This document shows positions 24,659 to 35,800 of a stretch of DNA of 64,000 nucleotides, one piece after another (within the stretch, counting starts at the first letter, position 1; every line of letters starts with the position of its first letter). This stretch comes from Oxytricha trifallax (taxonomy: Eukaryota > Ciliophora > Spirotrichea > Sporadotrichida > Oxytrichidae). The position numbers and the translations under genes are program-made. Below the pieces are notes generated by a model, which saw only the letters and a list, made by a program, of their open reading frames with translations, was not told where the DNA came from and did no database searches. The stretch covers positions 1 through 64,000 of the forward strand of contig ARYC01017140.1 of NCBI GenBank assembly GCA_000711775.1, given 5' to 3'.

Positions 24659-26231
24659 TCAAAACCCCAAAACCCCTTAGTGAGGTTTATAAGTGCTTTG
24701 ATTTGTAGGGTATAATTGGGGTTAGTAGAGAAAATTCAGGTTTTATGTGAATTTTTTGTATATTTAATGATTATTAGTTGATTTAATTTAAACAAATTTA
24801 ATCTGCTTGTCTTTGTTGTATCTCTTGAATCTTGCTCTATAAAGTGACTCAAGTATGTCATCTAAGGATTATCTTGGATAGGAAGGAGCTATCACGATTA
24901 TCATCTCTACTATACTTTTTATTTCTTCGCATACATCTTCTTACTTTACATGGCTCTAAGCTAAGCTAATTGATTGTTTTTCATGATTAACACCAAAGAA
25001 AGACATGCTTTCCATGTCCCTTTCTTATATTATACCAGCAACTGCCCATACATCCCACTAAACTGAACCATTTTTCCACTTCTCTCTGATTGGGAAGTAG
25101 CCTGGTGTCCCAAGAACCTTTGCTAATGTTACAATCTCTTACCTAAGGCTCTATTGAAATCGATAACTACAACTTCTAAAGGACAGAGGTTGATCATCAC
25201 ATTTTCAGGCTTCAAAACTCTATGAATATATCCAAGTTCATGCAAATCTTAGACTCCTTAATCATATCTGAAAGTATATCATTCGAGTCATCCGGATATC
25301 TATTTTGATATAGATAGTCTCTTAGAGTCTTTTCATATTTCTTGAGGCTTGGTGCGATGAACCCAAAGCCTAAATTAACACAGTCTAGCTTAAGCAAGTT
25401 CTTGCAATCTCTTTTTTAAGCTTCTCTAAGAACGATATATTCGATTGCAAACTCATTATAATACTGTTAATTCTTAATGAGATAGCTGAAAGGATATACC
25501 TTGTATGCAAACTCGTCGACTACTATAAGTTTTGCCTTGCTAGGCACGTTTTTATTCAAATAGTTTCCTATACAACTGCTTAGATCAACAGCATTTAATG
25601 CAGGAATATACATAGCTCTCTTTTAAATCATGCTAAAAATGTATTGCCTGCAGGTTGATTCATTGACTCATGTCTTATCTGCCTCTTGAGCTTTTCTTAC
25701 TGCTCTCTTAAAGATTCAAGAATTTTAGATTTTCTCTTGGCAGGTTTAAGTTTTTGAAGTCTCTTAATCTTAAATTAAAAAATCGCTTAAATGATGCTTT
25801 TGCATGTGTCTTTTAACCTTAGCTGAGTGAGTGTAAGAATTCATGCAAGTTGTGCACTAATATCTGCCATCCACCTTATCAAGCTTGAAAAAAATCTTCG
25901 CTTTTCCAGAATGTATTTCTTTAATATGCCTCTTCAAGCTCTACTCAGTTTAGAAGAAGTTTTAACAATCATTGCATTTTAAAGTGTTTTTATTTTTCAA
26001 TTGCTGTTCTTTTAGCTCCTCAACATATTCAATTTATGTTTAAAATCCTATATCTGCTCTCCCCTTCTAGTTCGATGCTTCAATTTTGAAGACCTCTGCT
26101 TCAAACTCAAGAGCTCTTAACTCTACCTCCATCTCAACATAAATAACTTCAGGCTTTTTAGTTGAGCCAAAGTTTAGCTATGATTTTCCACTGCTAAGAG
26201 AAATTGCTTTTCGATTTAAGTTAGCCGCCAT
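24659..26231 (-). pseudogene. TBE 57-kDa C2H2 zinc-finger/kinase protein, copy 2
   Basis: Starts MAANLNRKAISLSSGKSQ at 26,231. Residues 80-140 carry two C2H2 fingers, CNDCQNFFQ...RHIKEIH and CTTCMNSYTH...RHMQKHH. A kinase-like domain follows: the catalytic loop reads HRVLKPEN near 25,215 (Asp replaced by Val), and the DFG-like motif is DFN near 25,155. The conserved tail RFKRYNKDKQIKFVQ continues without stop through the whole inverted repeat, and the first TGA straddles the element terminus (24,659-24,661). Frame breaks occur near 25,240 and 25,400. The likely role of the family is DNA binding plus phosphorylation during transposition; this is inferred. Confidence 0.8.
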
Positions 26232-26369
26232 GTTCAAATTCAAATTTAAATTTCTAATATAAAGCTCTAATAACCTCTCTAATTAAAGTTACTTTGTACA
26301 GGAGTTGGCACTGCAGCAATAATGGTTGATTTTGAAGTATTAGAGATCACATTTATGCTTAGTATATAG

Positions 26370-26640
26370 CTATAATTTTTCTAATTTCATGCTTAATATT
26401 TTTAATTTTAGTACCAACTTAGATAAAATTAAGGTTGGTTGTGGTACCAATTAGGTTTTGAACCAATTTGGAACTTTTCCATTAAAACCTAATTAGTTTA
26501 AAACTAGGTACTAATTAAGTTTTGGTACTATTAAATTGGTACCAATTAAAATTAAACGGAATTAGTACCAGTACTAATTAAATTTAAACAAATTTAGTAC
26601 TAATTTAATGGAACTAAATTGATAAAAATGGAGCTCAATC
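26370..26640. repeat. Spacer array of GGTACCAATTA units, TBE-A copy 2
   Basis: The divergent intergenic region holds about eight imperfect repeats of GGTACCAATTA, TTAGTACC and AATTAGGTTTTG in both orientations. The array is conserved in copies 1 and 5 (59,220-59,460). Divergent promoters of the kinase and 22-kDa genes must lie here. Confidence 0.6.
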
Positions 26641-26797
26641 TCTGCAGTTTGTTACAGCTTCTGCAAACTTTCTCCACGTATCTTTGCAGGGTTGACCTCC
26701 AATAAGATGTCCATATTTAATAGTAAGATTTTAAACAATAGGATCCAGAAGTCTATAAATTTAAACTTGAAATTCATTAATAGGAAGAGGAAAAAAG

Positions 26798-27592
26798 ATG
26801 GAATTACTCAATTATCAAATGAAAAGAGTCGAGGCTCAAGAAATGATATCAAGATTCAGAAGTAAGGAAGATCTCTATCGATACCTAACTTTACATGGTA
26901 AGATAACTTGATAACTATTAATATATTATACAGTTGGTTTATTCCTTCCAATTATGGAAGGTACCAAAATTTCATTCTTGAAAGCGATACTCTGTGATGA
27001 GAAGAAAGCCTTCAAAAACAATGAAATTAAGTTGATAAAAATACCAAATTACCCAGAGATTTCAGTCACTAATCTCTTCGAGGATGCGATGAAAGATGAA
27101 GATTTGGAAGTTTATCTTCCTACCAATAAAAAACTCTCTTACAAACTTCCAGAAAAGAGCTTATTCTTTGGTGTTCTTGGCACTTTAAGAGAGAGAGTTA
27201 TATCAAAGAGATCATTGAAGAAGCTCACAAGAAATGTTACTCTATTTCTCCTGAAGATTAAAAGAAGCAAGACATACTAATAAGAGAGACATGGCTCGCA
27301 GTCCCTAAGAAGCATCCATTCCTCTCTAGTAAGCTTTGACACATAACTTTGTAAGGAAACCTGGAACTGCTATAAATTTGATGAAAGAGCGCAGCAAATT
27401 AAACAGAGAGAGAGAAAGTCTCAAGTAAAGCCTGAATTGAGTAAGAGACTCTTCAAAGATTTATAAAAGCCAGATGAAATGAACATAGATGCAAAAGCTG
27501 GCACTAAGAGAATAAATATGGGCCCAAGCAAACCATAAGAAGGGGAGAAGAAGGAGAATTCTAATCTCTTTCTGGGTTAATATAATATGTGA
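26798..27592 (+). pseudogene. TBE 22-kDa protein, copy 2
   Basis: ATG at 26,798 (MELLNYQMKRVEAQEMISRF). A GTAAGA...TACAG intron at 26,898-26,933 joins LTLH to VGLFLPIMEGTKISFLKAIL. Conserved NYPEISVTNLFEDAM and LFFGVLGTL blocks follow. Frame breaks occur near 27,195 and 27,335, and the last segment ends YNM at TGA 27,592. It is convergent with the transposase gene, 7 bp away. No known motif. Confidence 0.8.
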
Positions 27593-27598
27593 ACTTAT

Positions 27599-28569
27599 TC
27601 ATTCATTTATATCTAAAACTTATTAATAAACATTCATTCTTCCTTTTCTCGCACAAACTGTTGTCTTATCTATGCTTACTCTCTTGCAGCTACTCTGAAT
27701 CAAGTCTACTTTATAGATGGGCAATTCATGCATAAGGTGATACAGCAGCAGTTTATTGTAGCGAGTCTTAATTTAACTCCAATAGAATTCGATTCCATTA
27801 AACTGTGAGCTAAAGGGAACGATATATACAGGAGTTATGTTTAACTCTTCGTAAGCTTTCTTAGACTCCTTAGTCTTATGAACTGAGAGGTTGTCAACAA
27901 AAAACATGATCTCTTAATCCTTATATTTATCTCTTAGCTTGTTTAGGAACTCTATGTACTACTCTCGCTTTATAGAGCGAGGATGAATAACATAACTTTC
28001 TAAGCTAGAGTCTTCACTAATACCTGCTAATTTCATGGATTACAACCTTTACAAACTAATCGTAAACTTCTATATTATCATACTTCTTATACCAAGACTT
28101 ATCTATTAAGGTGTTGAAGGTAAACACAGCTTCATCTGCGTGTATGAACTTTATTTTATTATCAAAAGCTCTCTGCATTTAATCATATATATAGTATAAA
28201 TTATTACTATAAAATGGCACAGTAAAATCGATCACTCTTTCACTCTGTTGGCAGTCTTGAAAGTAATACCATTTCTTCTATAAATGTTGGCTATAGTCTA
28301 AGGAGAGATACGCATGTCAGGAAACCTGCGATGAACATCACAGCTCGCTAGTCAAGAGGAAAGTATGCCCAATACTTCAAAGTCTTCGAGTAGCAGAGGT
28401 AGTCAGTATGGTACTGTGAGAACTTTTATTTTCTTGCAGGATGCTTTCAATTACCTGAATTATAATGCTAAACAGCCAACATGCAATGATACCTAATAGT
28501 TGAGGCACTCTTGCATAGGAGCTTTGCATCATAAATAGATCCTAAATTTCGCTAATTTCTATTTCTCAT
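27599..28569 (-). pseudogene. TBE 42-kDa DD34E transposase, copy 2
   Basis: ATG near 28,569 (MRNRN-type start) to TGA 27,599. It contains MFHRRFPDMRISPQTIANIY (helix-turn-helix-like region) and the catalytic blocks FIHADEAVFTF, FVDNLSVHKTKES and FNGIEFYW, with 34 residues between the second Asp and the Glu as in Tc1/mariner/IS630. All three catalytic residues are kept, but frame breaks and a missing segment near 28,500 make it a pseudogene as assembled. Confidence 0.85.
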
Positions 28570-28637
28570 TTTGTAAATTGGCCTAATTTTTCTACTAACC
28601 CCAATAAGACCCCAACTATACCCTTCAAATCAAAGCA

Positions 28638-29079
28638 AGGGGGGGAAAATTTAATGCACTCGAGGAAGTTTCCTGCACTTTTTTTTATTTTATGTAAAAC
28701 TTAATATAAATCATAAAATTAAAAATTTTTATGACTCTCTTATATTTATAGGATTTTTATACAAAATAGAAGTAGTTCAAAAAATATAGTCTAACATTAT
28801 ATAGGTTTTGAAAGAACATATAAATTGAATTGAAATTACAATAACAATTGGATACAATACTTGGAATTACTTTAAAAAATAAGAGGACAATATAATGGCT
28901 AAGATACAAAAACCAAAAATATCAGATGAAATATGTCAAAAATTGGAATCTAAAAAGTTATATTTACTAATTGATTAATAAATTAAGTAAAATTAATTCA
29001 ATAAAATTCGTTTGGAAGTTGCATTATAGTTGTATTAAAATATTTTTATCATAAACCGGTGCAGGAAACTTCCCCCCCC
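28638..29079. mobile_element. G-tract-ended short element, copy 3, inside TBE copy 2
   Basis: 442 bp inserted in the right inverted repeat of TBE copy 2, flanked by AAAGCA (28,632-28,637 and 29,080-29,085). Intact TBE-A ends read AATCAAAGCACTTATAAACC across this point, so the empty site is known exactly. It begins with a G-run and ends CCGGTGCAGGAAACTT plus eight C. Confidence 0.9.
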
Positions 29080-29118
29080 AAAGCACTTATAAACCTCACT
29101 AAGGGGTTTGGGGTTTTG

Positions 29119-29494
29119 ATTGTATTTATAATTAAGTAATTAATATAGCAAAATTAAATTATTAAGAAAAATAAATACAGAAATATAAAGCTAAAAACAA
29201 AAGAGTTAAGTGAAGTATATAAACTAAAATTATTGAAAAAGTAACAAATAAAATGATTATGAATGAGATAAAATTTTTTATTTACCAAAATCAATTTAAA
29301 ACTGGTATATTAATAGTTCGAAAAAAAGAATCAAGTATTGTAATTGATGAGATATAATTTTAAAGTAATAATCAAACATAATATAGATGTAAATTAACAA
29401 TTTATTCTGAATTATTTTATCTATTTTAATTTTCTATTTATTTTCATTAAATATATCTAAAAAATAAGCAAAAAACAATGAGTAAAATTTTATT
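29119..29494. other. AT-rich gap right of TBE copy 2
   Basis: No coding-like frame; likely the remaining part of the IES that holds the TBE. Confidence 0.4.
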
Positions 29495-31974
29495 GCCTCT
29501 CTCTTCAAGGGAGACTATAAATATGTTCCAAGATACTCCAACGAATTAATAAAATAATGAATAATAAAGAGACAATAAAATCTGGTCTAGACTTAAAAGA
29601 GCATAGACGCAACATTAACTATCAAATTTTGATTCATATCGACCATTAATAGGCAAATCAAATATTATGGTTTTACATATCAATTTTTATGATTGAGTTA
29701 ATTTCATTCTTATTCTATTAAATATTTCATTATAATTAAGTATTATCTTATTAGATGATGATAAAACTACTCCTAGACAATCCAGAATAGACACAGCTGG
29801 TTCTAAAAGTAGAAGAGCTAACAATGCAAATGACAATGCATTGGGAATCTAAATAAGCCAATTATCTCCCAACTAACATTATAAAACTCCAATGATTCCT
29901 TTAAAACAAGCTGCATTTCCCACCCCCAATAAATTGTCAAGTTTGTTAAATTACCAAGCCACTACAAATCGATTACCTTATGAATAATTTCATATCGAAG
30001 ATGAACTCAAACCCTTAACTGCAAGGATAAAAAGATCTTACTTTAATATCGCAATTGTAGATTAAGTTGGAATTTAGGAAAAACTAAAGTCATAACTTGG
30101 AGAGGACTTCACTTCAAGATACACTTAAAGCGGTTATAAGTAAAATGGATTTAGTACAACTAGAAATAGGAAGTTGGATAATGAAGTTATACCCGAGTTT
30201 GAGGTTGATGATCAGCAAGTTTAAAAATAACTTCAATGTCTGGGAGATGGGCAGTTGTAAAAGTTTCTTACAAAGAAGTTTCAGAAGCTAGATAAGCGAA
30301 TCAAGATTGGATTAATTTTTAGGTAGACTATTTTATTAAATTAACAATTTTAATATGCAATTTATATCCCTTAGAACTCTTGTAAACAAAAAGACAAAGC
30401 GATAAACACCCTCTCAAGTCATAGATTAAGCAACAAAAATGAGACAACTTCAATAAAATTAAACAAGGATTTTAGCAAAATCTTCATCTCAATAGAATAT
30501 TTTCTACTAAACTAGAAATCATATAATAAGTGATCTCACCCAAAAACAGAGGCTTGAAGAGCAGAAAAGAGAACAGAAAGATCAATTCAAGAGCTAGCTT
30601 TTAATATAGTAAAATGAGTTTCTAATGGAAGAATTCAAGAAAGATTTATAGATCAAGAAAACTTAAAGCAAATTGGATTAGGAGAGAATGAATTTCATAT
30701 TAAGCAAGTTAAAGAGCAATTAAAACAGTGATATTAACATGAAGAAATGGATGAATCAGAACTAAGAGCATAAACCTCTTGGGAAACAGCTTGAAGAGTA
30801 TTTTAAAACAGAGAGAAATCCAATAGATAGTCAAAGATTAAACTTGAATTTCACTAATCATCACAATGAACTCTAGAATATAATTCCAAAGCCTAAATAT
30901 ATAACAACACTGGAAAAGAACTCAAAGAAAATCAAAGCACTTAAGACACCTAAGAATAACTACTTACGGATAAAAACTGATAGGTAAATAATAACAAATC
31001 ATGACTCTGACTATAGAGCAGAGAGTAGTAAGAAACTAAGGTTTAATTTAAAGACAAGTAAGCTAGAAGAAGTCGATACATTTTTACAGCCTTAAAGAAA
31101 AATGACAAGGCATCACACATTGAATCATTTGCCACTAATTAAAAGAGACTCAAGCAAGAGAAAGGACACTGATTTATTGAGTTAAAAGTAGTAATCTTAA
31201 AGTTTTGATAAATCATAGACATTGGAAGAGAATGAAGAAGTAATAGATGGCAGTTAAGCGATATCTTTACAGTTGTTTAAATCTAAGTTAAGGAAAGGGT
31301 TGCTCTAGAAAATTAACCATTAAATTGAAGAATCTATAAAGCAAAAAAGTTCATAGTTTAAGAGATAAATCTTTGCTTCAGGTAAGCAGGAAAAGAAAAA
31401 TGTCTCTAGTAAAAGTTCTTTTACTACTAATAGTTAGGGTAGAATCGATTCTCCTAAAATAAAAACTGAAGTTAAAATGCCTTAATCAAAGCCAATTGAA
31501 CTTAACTTGTAAGATCAAAATGAAAAAACGGAGACTTATAACAAACTCATTACAAACTTAGTATAATACGAGTAGCAGGCGACTAAGAGGGGCTAATCTG
31601 ATTAAGCTTAAGAAAATTTGATACCAACCTTCATGAGAAATGCTTTGAAGCACAAACTAGAACAAATAAGTGTTAATATAATGAAAGATACTGTATAGAC
31701 AGTTATTGATAAACTTTAGGTGAAGTAAGATCATTTTGAAAAGCTGAATAATTTATGTCAAATTATCCAAAAATGTGAGAAAGTCAACATTGAAAACAAA
31801 AATGAAGATAAGTAATCTACCACTAGGGTGTTAATGAAAACGAATTTTGTAAAGTTATTGAATGAAAATGTGGAATCGAAAATGTTAAACTTAATTAATC
31901 ATAAATTAGAAGAGAGAAATTTTATGAGATTAGTCTACGATATCAATTAGCCAATTGCTAAAATTAAGTAATGA
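29495..31974 (+). CDS. Q/N-rich, coiled-coil protein, 3' MDSs
   Basis: Three open blocks: 29,497-29,670 (LPLSSRETINMFQDTPTNQQ), 29,757-30,325 (DKTTPRQSRIDTAGSKSRRA to LQKFLTKKFQKLDKRIKIGL) and 30,365-31,974, over 530 codons without a TGA and with dozens of TAA/TAG Gln codons. The last block is very hydrophilic, with predicted coiled coil (QKQRLEEQKREQKDQFKSQL near 30,545; EEFKKDLQIKKTQSKLDQER near 30,630) and a C-terminal helical part ending DINQPIAKIKQ at TGA 31,974. No domain recognised; a cytoskeletal or scaffold protein would fit. The exact joints near 29,700 and 30,340 were not resolved. Confidence 0.75.
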
Positions 31975-32042
31975 ATTGATATTAGTATAGTTAAATTATT
32001 GTGAATTAAATTAGTAAAATTAAAATTTTGCTCTCCTAATTT

Positions 32043-32642
32043 TCATCTAGTCTTTCTTGAAAGTGCTGAAACGGGGTCTAGCTGATTTCTAGGAATGAGA
32101 CTTCCCTTTGGTGCATTCAAAATTTGTTGATTAATATCTTCGAGGAGATCTGGAGTCATTGCAATCTGCTTCTATACTTTATCTTAATCTCCAACCTTTG
32201 GGGTGGTATAGGAAACATATGGCTTAAGCTAAATTAAAAATTAAAAAACATTTTATATATTCATACCTTGAAGTTTGTGAGGTCAGGAACGTTATAGAAT
32301 GGTACCTTTTGAATTTCAAAAGAAAAATTACCCTTTCTAGAGATTTTACCAAAAGGTCTCTCAGAGTTTCTGGTCACTTCTCTAATCTTAATTTCTCCTT
32401 TGTAGCCTTGCTTCTTGTATTATTACTTTTAATAGAGTGGCATGGCATGAGGGTCTCTGAACTTGTTATAAAATACCCCTTTAATCATAAAAAATAATAT
32501 CATAAACAAGCAATATTATATTTTTGGTCAGTTTGTAAGAGTAAAGACCAAGTCTCTTTCTGAACTTAGAAAATCCAAAGACTTATTGGTAGATGAGCGA
32601 GTTCATGTTTTATTAAGCTAAGAAGTGAACGTTGTTCATCAT
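32043..32642 (-). CDS. mrpl41: Mitochondrial ribosomal protein mL41 (MRPL41/Mrpl27 family)
   Basis: Complete gene in a single MDS with two introns. Exon 1 (32,642-32,549) encodes MMNNVHFLAQQNMNSLIYQQ then VFGFSKFRKRLG. Intron 1 is 32,548-32,479 (GTCTTT...TAAAG). Exon 2 (32,478-32,267) includes VFYNKFRDPHAMPLYQKQQY and ends VPDLTNFK. Intron 2 is 32,266-32,229 (GTATGA...TTTAG). Exon 3 (32,228-32,043) starts LKPYVSYTTP and ends RKTR at TGA. The VPDLTNFKLKPYVSYTTP stretch across intron 2 matches the family signature (human MRPL41: VPDLTGFKLKPYVSYLAP). It is a protein of the large mitoribosomal subunit, imported from the cytosol; the N terminus is a plausible targeting peptide. Convergent with the gene ending at 31,974, 68 bp away. 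No IES seen. Confidence 0.88.
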
Positions 32643-32802
32643 CTATGTTTTGAAGAACATTTGAGAAATTTGTTTTTGCATCATATTTATTATAATTTAT
32701 AATTCACATATTATTGTTTTATAAGCATTATTATAGTAGTCAAATGCTTTACTAATTTAATAATCCAAAATAAATATAATACAAAAAATATACTTGTTAC
32801 TC

Positions 32803-35800
32803 TCATATGATTTCAATTGATTCAGTAGAAGGAGAACTTTCAACACTCTCCATTTTGTCCAAACTTTACTGTCCGATAAGCTCTTCCTGCTAAGGTTATT
32901 TTTTCTAGCTTTTTGGGCTCTCGATTTATTAATCTTTAAGCAATCCCTCAATATTTGGCTTGGGAGGTGACTGCTCTTTGATTATATCGTTGTTTATGTC
33001 ATTAATGATTTAATTAAATTTCATCATCTCAAGCTCTTGTTCTCTTTGTTAATTAGCAAGGAGCTTTTAGCGGTCCTCGTCAGAGTTTTGGGTGCCATTG
33101 GATTTATAGAGATCTGGATTTCCAGTTCCATCCTGATAGTCACAAATCTCATCGTTCAAAGCATTATGGTCATTTAATATATTGTCAATCATGAGTAAAT
33201 GCTGTGAAATATCCATTGGCTACCTTAATGGTGAAAACTGCATCTACATTTAATTTCTAACTTAGAACTCTTCTGTTTCCTCTTCATCTTATAACTAGCT
33301 TTCAATGTTCTAATCATCTTCTTCTTCAATGATAATCGAGGTTTAAAGATCTTGACCGTCTTCTATGATTTGAGACTCCTCTAATTAATAGTTTTCGGCT
33401 TAGTGAGTGCTGTAGAACACACTTGATTAAGCCAAATTTTCTCGCTTTATTGGGCTTTATTTCTTTTGAATTTAAATCACTGCTTGAAATTGCTCTCCAA
33501 ACTTAGTGTTTGTATTTATATCATACAATCCAAGGTTTAAAGAGATAAATTTATAAATAATTTACAATTTTAGAATGTGGTGTGTTTTTTACTTAACACT
33601 TATTATAAGATTTTTATAGAGCTTAAATGATGAGGATATTTAAGAATTTGAGTTAAAAATGTTGAGTAAAATAAAAATAATAATAATATCACATTAGATA
33701 ATACTCATTAACTAAGAGATAAATTCTTCTGGAAATTCCATAGGTATATCTATGCTATAGTCTATTGTTCTCTCCTTATTTGGCTGTAGTAAAAAATCGA
33801 GTTACTAAGGCTTTAATAATCCATATCTATCTTAATTTTGACTCCTCAAGCAAGGTTAAGAGGGCCATGTCCTTTTGGAGGTATTTTTAATAGTCCAAGA
33901 TAAAGTTAGGACTTCACCTAAATTAGCCTTTACAATCAAATCCTACAGGGAGGTTACTTTTGCCATACTGATACAGAAATACGAATAAATAAATTAAACT
34001 GTCTTTGAAGCAGTTGTCTTGCAGGCTCGATTGATTTATTTGGTTTTGCTAGTCGTAAAAACTCTGATTCTTTTCCATGTAAACTTCAACCCGCTTATTA
34101 AAAAAACTTTCATTCTTTTCTATATAGGCCTCCACTTATTTATGTTCTTAATTTTAGACTTGAACACCATCGTTTCCTTAAATTTCTTGAAATACACTCT
34201 CCTATTAATCTAAAAACGATTGATTGTCATGCTCATATTACTCATCCACCATAACAGAATTTTCTTAATAAGAAACGGGTTCTTATTAAACATTTACCTA
34301 AACATCGTTTACTTTTCTATATTTGAATAAACTTGTTAAACCATTAACGAATTCCTCATCAAATTATGACTAAATATTTCTTGAGACTTCTTAATTTTAA
34401 GAAAGTGAGTCAGTACTGCTCTTTCTACTATCAATGTAAGATTTTCTAACAATCTCTTGCTGAATTTCTTATACAATACTGTTTTTAATCTATAACATTT
34501 AAATTTAAGTTATTTAATGATTCAATCTATTATCTGATAGCAAACCTAAGGGACTACTCAAATTACCTTTTTTGTTCTTATTAAGCCTTTTATTATAATT
34601 TCTATTCCCTGAGTAATCTCCTCTGTTTCTTAACATTTCTGTGTTAATTTATCAGATTTTTAAACTGTTCTACTGGTCTGTGCATAGTAATTAAGAAGGT
34701 GCAAATTTTATTTTCAAAAGAAATAAAAACAAAGCTAATTACACAGGAACTATGAAAATTAAAGTTTATTTAGTAAAATTATTCAAATTTTATTTTCTTC
34801 AATTTATATAAAGTTATTTACTTTTTACTTTCATAAAATTATGAATGTTTTAGTTAGTTTATTTGCATTATAAAATCAAAACAAATTTGACGAAAATTTA
34901 ATCAATTTTCAATATAGATTCTGAGTTTTTTGCAAATTAAAATAAACAAGATACTCTATTGATTCATAAAAAAAATACTTATCCCCTAAATAGTTGGATA
35001 CTCAAGGCATACTCTTAAAGTTTTCCTATTTTTCAAGTCTCTATAAGTAAGACTATCTTGCAAATCTGAATCTGTAGATATACTAATCTTCTCATCCTCA
35101 CTGTCATTTGGCAACACCCCAAAAACACGCAAAAAACTTTATCCGATTATTTTTTTTTCGTAATTACGTATTTATTTTTTTTCGTAATTTTAAAAATCTT
35201 AAAATACATAAAAATGAATTTTATTACTTTTTTAAGTCAATTTTTATTAAAATATTTTGCCATGTATAATCATATACTCAATATAAATTGTATTTTATAT
35301 TTTTACTTTTAAATTTAAAATTACATTTATATTTTACATTTAATATATTTTTTTTATTTTTTAAATATTAGTAATTACTTAATATTAAAATGATATGCAT
35401 AAAATTGTAAATTTTTTAATAATAATTTAATAAATTTTAAGGAATTCACTAATTCTTTAAACTTCAATGAAGATTACTTGACTAATTTTAGCTATTAATT
35501 TAAAAATGATTATGATTCAAACTTTTTATAGACTTATTATGTTCCTTAATGTTGTTAAGATTTATAAATGAATCGAGCTTAAATATTTTAGTAACAAAAA
35601 TATAAAAGGATTAATAATTATTTTTTTTAAATTAAAAAAATAATATCAGTTAAACTAGTAATAATTAGAAAATATCTTCTTTGACTTATTATTATTATTC
35701 TACTTCAAATTCGTTATAAAAGATTTGATGATGAATAAATAAAATAAAATAAAATACTATCACTATAAACATCCTAGAAGTATTAAGGAAATAATGAATC

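Larger units (their letters stand above)
24660..29118 (-). mobile_element. TBE: TBE transposon copy 2 (subfamily A)
   Basis: 4.46 kb. The left end is CAAAACCCCAAAACCCCTTA and the right end is the inverse (GGGGTTTGGGGTTTTG), followed inside by the subfamily-A repeat TTATAAGTGCTTTGATTTGT. Flanking trinucleotides are AAT (left) and ATT (right), an imperfect pair. It contains kinase (-), 22-kDa (+) and transposase (-) genes, and G-tract element copy 3 inserted in its right inverted repeat. It lies between MDS blocks of one plus-strand gene, so it is probably removed as (part of) an IES. Confidence 0.95.

Noticed and set aside
24660-24680. C4A4 repeats as evidence of a chromosome end
   Set aside because: They are followed by the conserved TBE inner repeat and preceded by a target site, so they are transposon ends.
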